Notes: generated by a model from the letters alone, not told the origin. DNA of 64,000 nucleotides from FEN-1139 sp964396375 (GCA_964396375.1 CAYNEY010000002.1:119068-183067), one strand, 5' to 3'. Shown: positions 17,007 through 25,477, numbered from the stretch's first letter. Numbers and translations are program-made.

Positions 17007-18469
17007 GACCGCGGACTTTGCGCTGGGCGTGTGACGAAGAACTCGATGAGCAGCAGACACACGGCGGTGAGGGTGGTTACGGCGAGCAGCGTGTTGAGAT
17101 CCCCGTTGTCGACGGCACTCAGCAGAAGGGAACCAAGGCCGGCTTGTCCGGTGAAGCGCTCGATCACGAAGGTGGAGAGGAGCAGCCAAGGCCAATCCGA
17201 ACTGGTGAGGAAGAACCAGGAGCTTTGCTCTGGTACACCCTTCGGTAGGATACTTGTCAGCTCTCGTGGGTCACCGAAGGAGAGCTGTTCCATCCGAGCC
17301 AGCCGTGACTGGGCGAAGGCGGATTGGAGGATGCCAGTTAGCACCGCGAAGCTGACAGCCACCAAGAGGCGTGGCTCGGTGGAGCCCACCGGAACGAACC
17401 AGGGCAGGAGCATGAGGAGTGGTACGGCACCAAGGGCCACCAGCACTGTGTAGAAGCCCGCGCGGACCTGGGAGCGGCGCGCGGCGAGACGCGACAGAAT
17501 CGCCACTTGGGCGTGGCCGAGCCAGCCCAATCCCACCAGCATCAGGGTCATGAGCGCCGGATCCCGAATGGTCTCACTCACTCGGCGGCCAGCCGGATCG
17601 GTTCCGAAGCCGTGCAACACCATGAGGCCGACCCACTCGGCGAACTGGGTCTGGGTCAATCGTGCCGAGATCCGCTCCGGACCATCCAGGCTCATGAAGT
17701 CATGGTGGTGCAGCATCCACCAGCGCCGCCAGGAGTCGACCACGGCTTTGCCCTGCTCGAGCGTCGCTTGCTCGGGCAAACTCCCAGGCCGCCCCGTGAT
17801 GTGACCGAGCAGCAGGGTGAGCCGGCGCACACCGGGGAGCTCGGCGGCGCGCTGTGGCGAGGGTAGCGCGGCGAGCAGCGCGGGCAGCGCGTAGGTGTCG
17901 AGCTCTGCGACCTGAGCGGCGTGGGAGGGTTGACCATGGTCGCGGAGTCGTTCGACCCGACGTCGGGCGATGGTGGGCCGAAAATCACCCCCGAGTTCGC
18001 GCATCACCGAGAGCAGTCGCGTACGAGGGTCGTCTCCGCGGCCACCCCCGATGTCCCGCTGTCCCATGCGGGAAAGCACGGGCTCGAGCGCCTCGGCGAG
18101 TCGAAGCTGGGTGTCGTGCGGGAGCGTGGTGAAGCTGGGCGCGAGCACAGGGAGACTGGCCGCTCCGAGGCGCACCAGCCAGCGCTGATCGTCATCGGAC
18201 AGTGGCCTCGAGGAGCGAGCCAGAAGCTGTGCCAGTCGGCGGGTGAGATCGGTGGGGCGCGGGTTGTAAAACAGCGGCAGGGAGCGATCGACGCTCCCGT
18301 CCCGAGCCACGTCGCGATCGGGGGGTTGGTCGAGGGCGCTCCCCGCGGTGGCGCGGATCGTCGCGACCGTCGGCTCTCCGATCGCCGTCGCCAGGAACGC
18401 GAACGCCAGACTGGCGATCAGGGCCAATCTGGCCAGCATCCAAGCCGCGCGTCGGAGCCATGTCCGCAT
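17003..18469 (-). CDS. Dpp/Opp/Nik-type ABC transporter permease (DppB-like) with long periplasmic insert
   Basis: A 488-aa predicted permease. One N-terminal membrane segment (ARLALIASLAFAFLATAIG) is followed by about 250 mostly soluble, Arg/Leu-rich residues (70-310), probably periplasmic. The C-terminal half has five or so membrane helices. It ends in the B-permease pattern LLLSTFVIERFTGQAGLGSLLLSAVDNGDLNTLLAVTTLTAVCLLLIEFFVTRP, and the EAA-like loop is FGDPRELTSILPKGVPEQSSWFFLTSSDWPW. It follows the PP2C phosphatase gene by 7 bp and overlaps the DppC-like gene by 4 bp. The insert is much longer than in standard DppB. Ligand unknown. Confidence 0.65.
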   Translation of the reverse strand: MRTWLRRAAWMLARLALIASLAFAFLATAIGEPTVATIRATAGSALDQPPDRDVARDGSVDRSLPLFYNPRPTDLTRRLAQLLARSSRPLSDDDQRWLVRLGAASLPVLAPSFTTLPHDTQLRLAEALEPVLSRMGQRDIGGGRGDDPRTRLLSVMRELGGDFRPTIARRRVERLRDHGQPSHAAQVAELDTYALPALLAALPSPQRAAELPGVRRLTLLLGHITGRPGSLPEQATLEQGKAVVDSWRRWWMLHHHDFMSLDGPERISARLTQTQFAEWVGLMVLHGFGTDPAGRRVSETIRDPALMTLMLVGLGWLGHAQVAILSRLAARRSQVRAGFYTVLVALGAVPLLMLLPWFVPVGSTEPRLLVAVSFAVLTGILQSAFAQSRLARMEQLSFGDPRELTSILPKGVPEQSSWFFLTSSDWPWLLLSTFVIERFTGQAGLGSLLLSAVDNGDLNTLLAVTTLTAVCLLLIEFFVTRPAQSPRS

Positions 18470-18476
18470 GGGCGCG

Positions 18477-19730
18477 TCAGTGGATGATGAAGTAGCCTGC
18501 GACGGCGGCGAGCAGGATCGCGAAGACCACCAGCATCAAGACCAGGATGGGGGGCAACCCGGAATAGGGTAAGATCACCGGGTCGCGATTCGGATCGTAC
18601 TCGGGCAGCGGTGTGGGCTGGCAGGGCTGTGAGGGCTCTTGGGTGGGCGCGCCCGACCAAGCAGCATCGACCCGCTCGAGGTCCGCTCGTTCGCTCACCA
18701 TGGTGTGGGCGACGCGGGAACGGGGACCGGCAGACACGGCTGCATCTGCAGGACCGAAGGGGGGAGCGCCGGTGGTCGGGCCTGTCGAGACCGGTCCGAC
18801 GCGCACGGTCATGAGGCCGTCGCCGGCCTCTTCGGGGGCCATACACTTCCGGTACTGCAGCGCCTCTTCCTGCTCGCCGAGCGGCGGCAAGCCTTCCCCG
18901 TCGAAGTCCGCCACGATCACCGTGATGTTGTCGTGTCCGCCGGCGCGGTTCGCCCGATCGGTGAGCTCCTTGCAGGTCGCAAGTGGCTCCGTCCCCTCGA
19001 GCAGCACCGAGCGGATCTCCTCCGAGCGGATCATCCCGCTCAGCCCGTCCGAGCAGAGCAGGAGCCGATCGCCGCGGTGCAGATCGACAAAGGTCAGATC
19101 TACCTGGACCGTCTCGGCGGTGCCGAGCGCCTGCAGGATGATGTTGTTGTGCTCGAAGGTCTCGGCTTCCTCCTCGGTGAGCTGCCCAGCTTCGATCAAT
19201 TGGGTTACCAAGGACTGGTCGCGGGTGACCTGAACCAGCGCCCCGCGCCGGAGGATGTAGGCGCGACTGTCCCCGACCTGGGCCAGATAAAGCCGGCGGT
19301 CGAGGAGCGCCGCGATGGTCGCGGTGGTTCCCATACCGCGGCGCGAACGATCGGCGCGCGCCTCGTTGAAGATCCGGATCCCCGCCTCTTCGACCGCGTG
19401 CACCACCCGGTGTGCCAAATCCTCTCGGGTGGAGGGTGGCGGATCGGCGCACAGGCGCTCGAAAATGATGTCGACGGCGAGCTGGCTTGCCACCTCACCG
19501 GCGGCGGCTCCACCCATGCCATCGCAGACGCCGAGCAGGGATCCCTGTGGGCCAAGGACCTGCACGCGGTGCTCCTCGAGTAACCCCCGGGAGCGACGGG
19601 TCAGATCTGCAATCAGGAAGTTGTCTTCGTTGTGTTCGCGGATTTGACCCACGTCGGTGCGACCGAACACACGAAGGACGACCGGAGCCGTCGGACTGGG
19701 CAAACTTGCTCTGGAAGAAGGATCACTCAT
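18477..19730 (-). CDS. PP2C-family (PPM) Ser/Thr protein phosphatase with C-terminal membrane anchor
   Basis: Manganese/magnesium-dependent phosphoprotein phosphatase that removes phosphate from Ser/Thr kinase targets. The PPM motifs are in order: GRTDVGQIREHNEDNF (24-38), VCDGMGGAAAGEVAS (69-83, metal-binding Asp70), GMGTTATIAALL, AQVGDSRAYIL, LLCSDGLSGMI and GGHDNITVIVADF. Residues 280-385 are a Pro/Ala-rich linker, and residues 392-415 a single membrane helix (GLPPILVLMLVVFAILLAAVAGYFIIH) that anchors the catalytic domain in the cytoplasm. Start ATG 19730 overlaps the FHA gene stop by 4 bp. It is a natural counterpart to the FHA protein and to the kinase at 22.8 kb. Confidence 0.92.
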   Translation of the reverse strand: MSDPSSRASLPSPTAPVVLRVFGRTDVGQIREHNEDNFLIADLTRRSRGLLEEHRVQVLGPQGSLLGVCDGMGGAAAGEVASQLAVDIIFERLCADPPPSTREDLAHRVVHAVEEAGIRIFNEARADRSRRGMGTTATIAALLDRRLYLAQVGDSRAYILRRGALVQVTRDQSLVTQLIEAGQLTEEEAETFEHNNIILQALGTAETVQVDLTFVDLHRGDRLLLCSDGLSGMIRSEEIRSVLLEGTEPLATCKELTDRANRAGGHDNITVIVADFDGEGLPPLGEQEEALQYRKCMAPEEAGDGLMTVRVGPVSTGPTTGAPPFGPADAAVSAGPRSRVAHTMVSERADLERVDAAWSGAPTQEPSQPCQPTPLPEYDPNRDPVILPYSGLPPILVLMLVVFAILLAAVAGYFIIH

Positions 19731-21028
19731 CGGGGCTGTGCCTGACCGGCATCCACATCCAAACGGAGGAGGTGTTGGCCAATGCGGAACTGGTCTCCGA
19801 CGACGAGGTCCGCTTGCCCGCGGATCCGAAGGAAGGTTCCGTTGGAGGAGCCGAGGTCTTCCAGAGTGAACGTGCCATCGGAAGCACTGCGACGGAGGAT
19901 GGCGTGACGACGGCTCATGAACGGATCGGCTGGGAACACGATATCACCGACCTCTCTTCCAAGGATGGTTTCTTCGCGTCCGACGACATACAAACTGCGG
20001 GAGACACCCTCGGTGGTAACCTCGGTCAGCCGGGCATACCGCGGTCGCATCGGGCTGCCAAGGACCGTGGTTCCCCCGGACACCGCCGGGCCGTAGCCAT
20101 TTTCGGCTTGCGGGATGGGCTGGAAGGCCAAGATCTCGAGGCCGGTCAGGATGTGGTCCCCTGGTTCGAGCACCGCAGGGCTGCGCAGTTTAAGGTAGAT
20201 CCCGTTGGTGCTGCCGAGATCCTGAATCCGGAAGTGACCGCCGCTGGCTGTCAGCCGCGCATGGCGAGCACAGACGAAAGGATCGGAACCGAGCACGATG
20301 GCGGTGTCGCTGCTGCGCCCCAGATCCCACTGGCCGTCGGAGAGTGCGTAGGCCCGTCCCGGACTCCCGTCCGGCGCGACCACCACCAGGTACACGCAGC
20401 CTGGCTCGAGGAGGGGGACGCCAGAACCACCACGCGCCGACGCATCCATCCCGTGTCGAGGCGAGGCGGTCACCACCGCACCTTCGGTGAGGGGGATCGC
20501 CATGAGTTCCCCTTTCGGTGCGGTCACTGCGCTCGCAAGGGGTGGCTCGGCGGATCTTGGCTCCGGGTTGGGGGCTATCACGGCCTGCGATGCCGACCCA
20601 GCCGGGGGCATGGCGAACCGTGGAACGGGTGGTGGCTCCGGAATGGCAGAGGGACAAGGAGCATGAGCCGCATGCAGCGTCCCTGCGGTCGCATCGGGCG
20701 GCGGAGTGGGTGGGGCCACGATGACCTGACTTATGAGTTGTTCCCCGCAGTTGGGACAGAAGCATTCCGAAGACAGCGCGGGACGCTCACAGCGCTGACA
20801 GGTGCGCACTGCCACCAAACCCTCGGTGGGCCGAGTGGCGAACGAAGGCGGGAGCCCGGCCGCATCACTCTGCTCGGGTTCTTCGGACAATCGGTCCCCG
20901 CAGTCATTGCAGAATCGCTGACCCAGGGGGTTTTCGCAGCCGCAGCGCGCGCACCTCACCTGCAAAGAGGAACTCGACCGGGGGTGGCGAGTCAAGTCCT
21001 CTGCGAGGGCCCCGAGGCCGAAAATCAC
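19727..21028 (-). CDS. zinc-ribbon and double-FHA domain signalling protein
   Basis: A cytoplasmic phosphothreonine-reader scaffold of 433 aa. Two zinc-ribbon/knuckle motifs open the protein: CARCGCENPLGQRFCNDCG and CQRCERPALSSECFCPNCG. A Pro/Ala-rich linker follows. Two FHA domains then appear: the first with WDLGRSSDTAIVLGSDPFVCARHARLTASGG and DLGSTNGIYLKL, the second with ILGREVGDIVFPADPFMSRRHAILRRS and DLGSSNGTFLRI. Both keep the GR..., SRRH/ARH and NG residues needed for pThr binding. The start codon is GTG 21028. It is encoded directly before the PP2C phosphatase with overlapping codons, so it probably docks kinase substrates for signalling with that enzyme. Confidence 0.88.
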   Translation of the reverse strand: MIFGLGALAEDLTRHPRSSSSLQVRCARCGCENPLGQRFCNDCGDRLSEEPEQSDAAGLPPSFATRPTEGLVAVRTCQRCERPALSSECFCPNCGEQLISQVIVAPPTPPPDATAGTLHAAHAPCPSAIPEPPPVPRFAMPPAGSASQAVIAPNPEPRSAEPPLASAVTAPKGELMAIPLTEGAVVTASPRHGMDASARGGSGVPLLEPGCVYLVVVAPDGSPGRAYALSDGQWDLGRSSDTAIVLGSDPFVCARHARLTASGGHFRIQDLGSTNGIYLKLRSPAVLEPGDHILTGLEILAFQPIPQAENGYGPAVSGGTTVLGSPMRPRYARLTEVTTEGVSRSLYVVGREETILGREVGDIVFPADPFMSRRHAILRRSASDGTFTLEDLGSSNGTFLRIRGQADLVVGDQFRIGQHLLRLDVDAGQAQPR

Positions 21029-21031
21029 CAG

Positions 21032-21679
21032 CTAGAAACGGGGCAACGGATCCCGCAGCTCGACGGTGAGCTCGAGAGAGAGGATTTGGGCCAGGCCGAA
21101 GCCCAAGTAACGGTCGGCGCGCCGCTGGTTGGTGCTGTCGGTCCAACCGCGCAACAGCAGGGGCTGCCAGGTCACGGTAGCCTCGACCAGACTCTTGGCT
21201 GTGACCTGGACCTCCAAGCCGAATCCGAGCTGCCCTGTCGGTCCACCGGTCTCGGCGCCCCACTCATTGCCGTAGGCCACCCCCCCGAGCCCCGCGAGGG
21301 CATAGGGGGTGATCCGTGTGCCGTGATCGAAGTAGTAGCGTCCCTCGGCCAGAAGCTGCTGGAGGATGGCGAGGCGCAGGATGTTGGAGGAGTCGTGGCG
21401 TGTCACCTGATAAAGCCCGCCGGCGTACCACGCCCCGCGGCTTCGATACCCGCCGCGCAGGGCCACCCCGAGGCCCGAGCCGAGGATACAAGGGGAGGTG
21501 GCCTCGGGGGGGCAGATGTCCCCCGGGGCTGCCACCCCGATCGCCACCACGCCCACTCCGTATTGAAGGAAGTGGAAACTGCTGGCGGGACGATCACTCG
21601 TGAGGTCCTGCCCCCAGGCCGGTCCCGATATGCCCAGAATCATCGGCAGAATCGCGAGAATGGGAGTCCGACGGTTCAT
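21032..21679 (-). CDS. predicted outer-membrane beta-barrel protein
   Basis: A 215-aa exported protein with a signal peptide (ILAILPMILGISGPAWGQ). The rest alternates polar and aromatic/hydrophobic residues with turn glycines (GSGLGVALRGGYRSRGAWYAGGLYQVTRH; TPYALAGLGGVAYGNEWGAE; GQLGFGLEVQVTAKSLVEATVTWQPL) and ends in Phe, as in small OmpA- or OmpW-like barrels. A Cys pair (ICPPEATSPC) lies near residue 60. It lies 3 bp upstream of the FHA gene and so is probably the first gene of the minus-strand operon that ends with the permeases. No specific function is apparent. Confidence 0.7.
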   Translation of the reverse strand: MNRRTPILAILPMILGISGPAWGQDLTSDRPASSFHFLQYGVGVVAIGVAAPGDICPPEATSPCILGSGLGVALRGGYRSRGAWYAGGLYQVTRHDSSNILRLAILQQLLAEGRYYFDHGTRITPYALAGLGGVAYGNEWGAETGGPTGQLGFGLEVQVTAKSLVEATVTWQPLLLRGWTDSTNQRRADRYLGFGLAQILSLELTVELRDPLPRF

Positions 21680-21789
21680 GGTCGCCGAGCCAATCCCTAC
21701 CGGGAATCGACTCGATCAGCAACAGGTACCTTGACGGACCCGTGATCCATCGTCTAAACGCGGTGCAGACCCAAACCGCAGAAGACTCG

Positions 21790-22185
21790 ATGGATATCTA
21801 CCTCGACAGGCGCGCAGTTCGGCAGATTCGTCTTGCTGCTCAGGAGGCAATCGAAGAAGGGGACGTGGAGGCACTTCGCGAAGAGGTGTTGGATTCCTTC
21901 ACCGAAGAACAGGTGGAGGAGATCGAACGTCGCCTCGATACGGGTGATCTCTTCGAGTTTCTCACCGATATCCTGGATGAGTGGGGCGGTGACGACGTAG
22001 ACGAGCTCCTCGAACTCCTCGAGACCCAGCTCGGCGAAGTAGGGATCGATCTCAAGATCGAGACCAAAGCCGAGGCCGAAGAGGGTGAAGACGAGGAGGA
22101 GGAAGAGGAAGAAGACGACGACGAGGAAGAGGAAGAGGACGCGGAAGATCTCGATGAGGACTTCATCGAAGACGAGAAGGATTGA
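21790..22185 (+). CDS. acidic protein with poly-Glu/Asp tail
   Basis: A 131-aa cytoplasmic protein of unknown family. The N-terminal 85 residues look helical (MDIYLDRRAVRQIRLAAQEAIEEGDVEALREEVLDSF, then LFEFLTDILDEWGGDDVDELLELLETQLGEVGIDL). The last 40 residues are almost all Glu and Asp, from a GAAGAG/GACGAG codon run at about 22078-22170. ATG 21790 is taken as the start; GTG 21742 in the same frame is possible. Its 3' end overlaps the convergent methyltransferase gene by 23 bp. The acidic tail suggests binding to a basic partner or to metal; that is only inference. Confidence 0.65.
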   Translation: MDIYLDRRAVRQIRLAAQEAIEEGDVEALREEVLDSFTEEQVEEIERRLDTGDLFEFLTDILDEWGGDDVDELLELLETQLGEVGIDLKIETKAEAEEGEDEEEEEEEDDDEEEEEDAEDLDEDFIEDEKD

Positions 22186-22756
22186 CGCGTTCGAGGACCG
22201 TCGGGGGTCCGGGGTACAGATCGATGCCGTCGGTTGCTGAGGGACGGCTGGCGAGGGCTTGCTTGAACAGCTCGTAGGCCAAGAGCTGGACGGCTTGAGC
22301 GAGGTTGACGGATGGCTGGGCGGCGGCCATCGGAATGCGCATCATCTTGTGACACGCTTCCAGGGCGGCCCGGTCGAGTCCGGTCTTTTCGTTGCCGAAG
22401 AGAAAGGCGCTTCTGCGACCCAACCCGGAGCAGGTGAGGGCGCGCTCGGCGGCCTGCTCGAGGGAGAGGATGTGCGAGACGCCGCTGCGCGCGGTGCTGC
22501 CCACCACCAACTCGGTCTCGAAGAGGGCGTCGGTGAGGTGAGAGACGATCTGCACGCCGTCCAAAACATCCAGGGATTTGACCGCCATCTTGCGGGCCAT
22601 TTCGTGGCTTGGCTGCGCCAAACGGCCAGGCTTCACGAGAACCAGCCTCGTGAACCCCATGGTCTTCATGGCGCGCGCTGCCGCGCCAACATTTTCAGGG
22701 TAGTGCGGACGCACCAACACGACCTTGACGTGGTCGTGAACCGGGAGTTTTAGCAT
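22163..22756 (-). CDS. TrmJ-like SpoU-family RNA 2'-O-methyltransferase
   Basis: SPOUT-class methyltransferase that methylates a ribose 2'-OH in tRNA or rRNA using S-adenosylmethionine. The SpoU motifs are clear: motif 1 VVLVRPHYPENVGAAARAMKTMGF, motif 2 AFLFGNEKTGLDRAAL, and motif 3 RIPMAAAQPSVNLAQAVQLLAYEL, which form the trefoil-knot cofactor site. At 197 aa it is close to the COG0565 (TrmJ/LasT) core without the C-terminal extension of E. coli TrmJ, whose target is position 32 of tRNA. ATG 22756 shares one base with the stop of the kinase gene (TGATG), indicating translational coupling. The target base is inferred only. Confidence 0.88.
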   Translation of the reverse strand: MLKLPVHDHVKVVLVRPHYPENVGAAARAMKTMGFTRLVLVKPGRLAQPSHEMARKMAVKSLDVLDGVQIVSHLTDALFETELVVGSTARSGVSHILSLEQAAERALTCSGLGRRSAFLFGNEKTGLDRAALEACHKMMRIPMAAAQPSVNLAQAVQLLAYELFKQALASRPSATDGIDLYPGPPTVLERVNPSRLR

Positions 22757-23838
22757 CAGTGCGGCGCGCTCCGGTCGCTGCTTTGTGTGGTGGCGGTCGG
22801 CGTGACGAAGGATGCCCGTCCCAGACCGTCAGGACTGGGGGCCCGGGGGCGAGTGCGGTCGCAGCTTTGCACGGCCGAGACCAACAACACGGCCGAGAGC
22901 GCGCCGACCAGCCCTGCTCCCACGGCGATGCGCAGCGCACGGGGCCCCACGACTATACTCGGATCGACCTTCTGCACAGAAGGCTTGGCTGGCTCGCCCT
23001 CTCGGTCTGACAAGACACGGCAGAGTTCGCGCCCGAACTCTTCGGTGTCCGAGAAGCGGCGCCTCGCATCGCGAGCCATGCCCCGGGCCAGCACCGCATC
23101 GACTTCTGGAGTGAGGTCCATGCTCTTGGCGAAGGGAGGAGCCTCGGAGTTGGTGATCGATGAGGCGACGGCGACCGCGTCATCGCCGGGGAAAGCCCGG
23201 GTGAGAGAGATGGCCTCGTAGAGAGTGGCAGCGAGCGAGAACTGATCGCTCTTCGGTGAGAACTCCCCCGAGAGGATGGACTCTGGCGCGCTGTAGGCGG
23301 GAGTGCCGAGGATGTGGCCATCGCGAGTCAGTGTCGACTCTGGGACGCGGGCGATGCCAAAATCCGCGATTTTTGCTCCGGCAGGCGAGAGAATCACATT
23401 CTCTGGCTTGATGTCGCGGTGCACGACCCCTGCTCGGTGCGCAACCGCAAGCGCGCAGCCGAGTTCGAGGGCGAGGGTCGCGAGCTCCTGGCGCGGCAAT
23501 CCCCCTTCGAGGATCCGAGCCTTCAAGGTGGGACCCTCCACGTACTCGAAGACCAAGAAGAGTCCGCGGCCGGGCTCCTCGCCCATATCGAAGAGCATCA
23601 CGATGTTCGGGTGGCTGAGCCGCGCCGAGGCGCGGGCCTCCTGGCGCATGCGATCGAGGAGCTGCTGACGCTGCTCAGGCAGAAGCCCAAGGTCGTCGCG
23701 GAGCAGCTTGATGGCCACGTCCCGATCCAGCACCGGATCCCGCGCCAGGAACACCCGACCCATCGCGCCGCACCCCAAGGCCCGTACCACGTCATATCGG
23801 CCGATCTTGTCGGGATTTATGCTGTGCATCGACCCCAT
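22756..23838 (-). CDS. eukaryote-like Ser/Thr protein kinase with membrane anchor
   Basis: Hanks-type kinase, 360 aa. Kinase motifs in order: glycine loop LGCGAMGRVF (21-30), VAIK with Lys44, catalytic loop HRDIKPEN (Asp142), DFG at 159-161, and GTPAYSAPESI. A single membrane segment follows at about residues 300-322 (IAVGAGLVGALSAVLLVSAV), then a short Ser/Thr/Pro tail outside. There is no PASTA or other sensor domain. It is encoded between a small exported protein and the RNA methyltransferase, all closely packed. The PP2C phosphatase and double-FHA genes lie 2-3 kb away on the same strand and may form its signalling partners. Start ATG 23838; a second ATG three codons on is equally possible. 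Confidence 0.93.
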   Translation of the reverse strand: MGSMHSINPDKIGRYDVVRALGCGAMGRVFLARDPVLDRDVAIKLLRDDLGLLPEQRQQLLDRMRQEARASARLSHPNIVMLFDMGEEPGRGLFLVFEYVEGPTLKARILEGGLPRQELATLALELGCALAVAHRAGVVHRDIKPENVILSPAGAKIADFGIARVPESTLTRDGHILGTPAYSAPESILSGEFSPKSDQFSLAATLYEAISLTRAFPGDDAVAVASSITNSEAPPFAKSMDLTPEVDAVLARGMARDARRRFSDTEEFGRELCRVLSDREGEPAKPSVQKVDPSIVVGPRALRIAVGAGLVGALSAVLLVSAVQSCDRTRPRAPSPDGLGRASFVTPTATTQSSDRSAPH

Positions 23839-23841
23839 GGT

Positions 23842-24297
23842 TCAGCCCTTCGGCGCGCTCTGCGCGGTCTCGGCGCGTGGTGACTTCGGCTCCGGAGGCT
23901 TGGGGGGAGGGGCAGGTGGCGGTGGCTCTCCGTAGTCTTCGAGCAACTTGTCGAGCAAGCTGTCACGGAGCATGCGCTCGTGCAGTTCTGCCAACCTCGG
24001 GATCTTGATCAGGATCTTCACGCGCTCCTTCTGGGCGATGAGCTCGATCGCTCCTTCTACCTCGCGCTTCGGATCCCCGGGTACCCGATACCGAAACAAA
24101 AGGTACGCGGCATCGGGATCGCGCTCCACGACCTCACAGTTCATGTCGACGCGCAGCATTCGGAGCGCGGTGCGGTAGGTTTGCGGCAGCGTGTAGCGCG
24201 AGCTTGCCTCGATCTTGCTGAACCCGGGGGTGGCGAAGAAGAGCCCGCTCGACAAAAACAGAATCGAACGAAGAAGGTGTCTGGGGGCGGGCAGCAT
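23842..24297 (-). CDS. small exported protein with Pro-rich C-terminus
   Basis: A 151-aa protein with a signal peptide (LLRSILFLSSGLFFATPGFS). The central 85 residues form a compact alpha/beta region (YRTALRMLRVDMNCEVVERDPDAAYLLFRYR and GAIELIAQKERVKILIKIPRLAELHERMLRDSLLDKLLEDYG). They are followed by a tail of Pro/Lys repeats (PPPPAPPPKPPEPKSP). No named family was recognised, but the fold pattern looks like a genuine periplasmic domain. ATG 24297 opens 3 bp before the kinase gene in the same operon, so it could be connected with the kinase's extracytoplasmic side. Confidence 0.7.
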   Translation of the reverse strand: MLPAPRHLLRSILFLSSGLFFATPGFSKIEASSRYTLPQTYRTALRMLRVDMNCEVVERDPDAAYLLFRYRVPGDPKREVEGAIELIAQKERVKILIKIPRLAELHERMLRDSLLDKLLEDYGEPPPPAPPPKPPEPKSPRAETAQSAPKG

Positions 24298-24351
24298 GAC
24301 TCACCGAATCATCCCCCGGGCCCCCTCGGAACGCAAATCACCCCAAGAATT

Positions 24352-25119
24352 CTAGGGTAGCGCGGGTTCGGCCAAGAGGCGGAGCGGGGCGCTGGAGAGC
24401 AGCTCTCTGCGCTCCTCATCACCGACGAGCTGTCCCAGGCGCTCGATGGCGCGCCGGACCATCTCGAGGTCACTCGGACGGTGCGCATCGCTGCATGCGG
24501 CGAAGTAGCACCCCTCCTCGAGCAGGCGATGCGCGCTCGTCTCGGCGCGGGCGCCGTAGCCACCCACCAGGGCCCCGAGATCGAGCAGAGCGAGCACCCC
24601 GAGGTCGAGCAGGCGCGCCAGCGGCTCGCTGCTCTCGGTGAGCGAGCGACAGCGCTCGGGGTGGGCGAGCACCGGAACAAGGCGCGCGCGGATGAGCTCC
24701 GCCAAGCGCCGTTCGAGGTACGAGGGAAACTCTCCCGACCCGAGCTCGACCAGCGCCGCGTGGCCAGCGGGGTAGGGCAGACCCTCACCGCAGAGCAAGC
24801 GTCGGTGATTGACGTCGTCGTAGTAGTGCTCAGCCGAGAGTGTGACCTCGGCTTTGGGGCAAGTGTCGGCGAGCCATGTCGAGAACTCCGCGTGCCGGGC
24901 GCGGAGCTCTGCCACCGGAAGGTCGAAGACGCCTGGGCGGAGGTGAGGTGTGGCCACGAGTCGGGTGAACCCGAGCTCGACCAAGCCGGTCACGAGCTCG
25001 AGCGATTCCTCGAGGTCGCGGGCACCATCGTCGACGCCGGGCAGGATGTGGCAGTGGAGATCCACGTAGCTGGATCCGGCTTGGCGGGGCGGTGCCTCCG
25101 GCTCAAACGATCGCGTCAC
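24352..25119 (-). CDS. CpsB/YwqE-type PHP-domain phosphatase
   Basis: Metal-dependent phosphatase of the PHP superfamily, of the CpsB/CapC/YwqE type that dephosphorylates bacterial tyrosine kinases controlling capsule or exopolysaccharide synthesis. Metal-binding motifs are YVDLHCHILPGVDDGA (residues 18-33), ATPHLRPGVF, LSAEHYY, PVLAHPERCR and ACSDAHRP, covering the usual PHP His/Asp/Glu set. At 255 aa it is normal for the family. The start is GTG 25119, overlapping the upstream gene by 17 bp. No tyrosine autokinase (Wzc/CapB) is in the window, but an OPX export lipoprotein and GT-C enzymes are, so exopolysaccharide control is a reasonable inference. Confidence 0.87.
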   Translation of the reverse strand: MTRSFEPEAPPRQAGSSYVDLHCHILPGVDDGARDLEESLELVTGLVELGFTRLVATPHLRPGVFDLPVAELRARHAEFSTWLADTCPKAEVTLSAEHYYDDVNHRRLLCGEGLPYPAGHAALVELGSGEFPSYLERRLAELIRARLVPVLAHPERCRSLTESSEPLARLLDLGVLALLDLGALVGGYGARAETSAHRLLEEGCYFAACSDAHRPSDLEMVRRAIERLGQLVGDEERRELLSSAPLRLLAEPALP

Positions 25120-25477
25120 GGCCGAGGATCCGCGCGCAGCCGTTCAGGATCTCGGTCCATTGGCTAACGAGCAACGAGACTGGACTTGCGCAGACGAAGG
25201 CCTCGCCGCGGCCGAGGGCCAAGGGACGCGGATGGTCGGGAAGGCCGCCGAGCGGAGCGAAGGCGGCGAGGCGCTGACACTCGGGAGCCACACCCGCGCC
25301 AGCGATGAGACACCCCGAGGGATCGGCCAACACCAACGCCCGCATCCTGTAGCGCTGGCGCGCCTGCTCCAGCCAGCGCCGGAGATCGAGCGACACCTGG
25401 TCGCGGGCGTGGTGACGGCGCTCGAGGTCGGTAGAGCTGGGAGCAGCGGGAACGAGCGGCTGGGTGGTCCGAGCCAT
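25103..25477 (-). CDS. small protein of unknown function, roadblock-like at best
   Basis: A 124-aa protein, ATG 25477. After a polar N-terminus it reads as one small alpha/beta domain: LDLRRWLEQARQRYRMRALVLADPSGCLIAGAG, then CQRLAAFAPLGG and SPVSLLVSQWTEILNGCARILG. The strand 'ALVLADPSGCLIAGAG' after a helix is reminiscent of roadblock/LC7 domains (as in MglB), but similarity is too weak for an assignment. It overlaps the CpsB-type gene by 17 bp and lies 139 bp after der. Longer upstream starts give Arg/Pro-rich sequence and are less likely. Confidence 0.6.
   Translation of the reverse strand: MARTTQPLVPAAPSSTDLERRHHARDQVSLDLRRWLEQARQRYRMRALVLADPSGCLIAGAGVAPECQRLAAFAPLGGLPDHPRPLALGRGEAFVCASPVSLLVSQWTEILNGCARILGRDAIV

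Noticed and set aside
19487..21745. 752-codon plus-strand frame opposite the PP2C and FHA genes
   Set aside because: Both opposite genes have complete family motifs; this frame has none.
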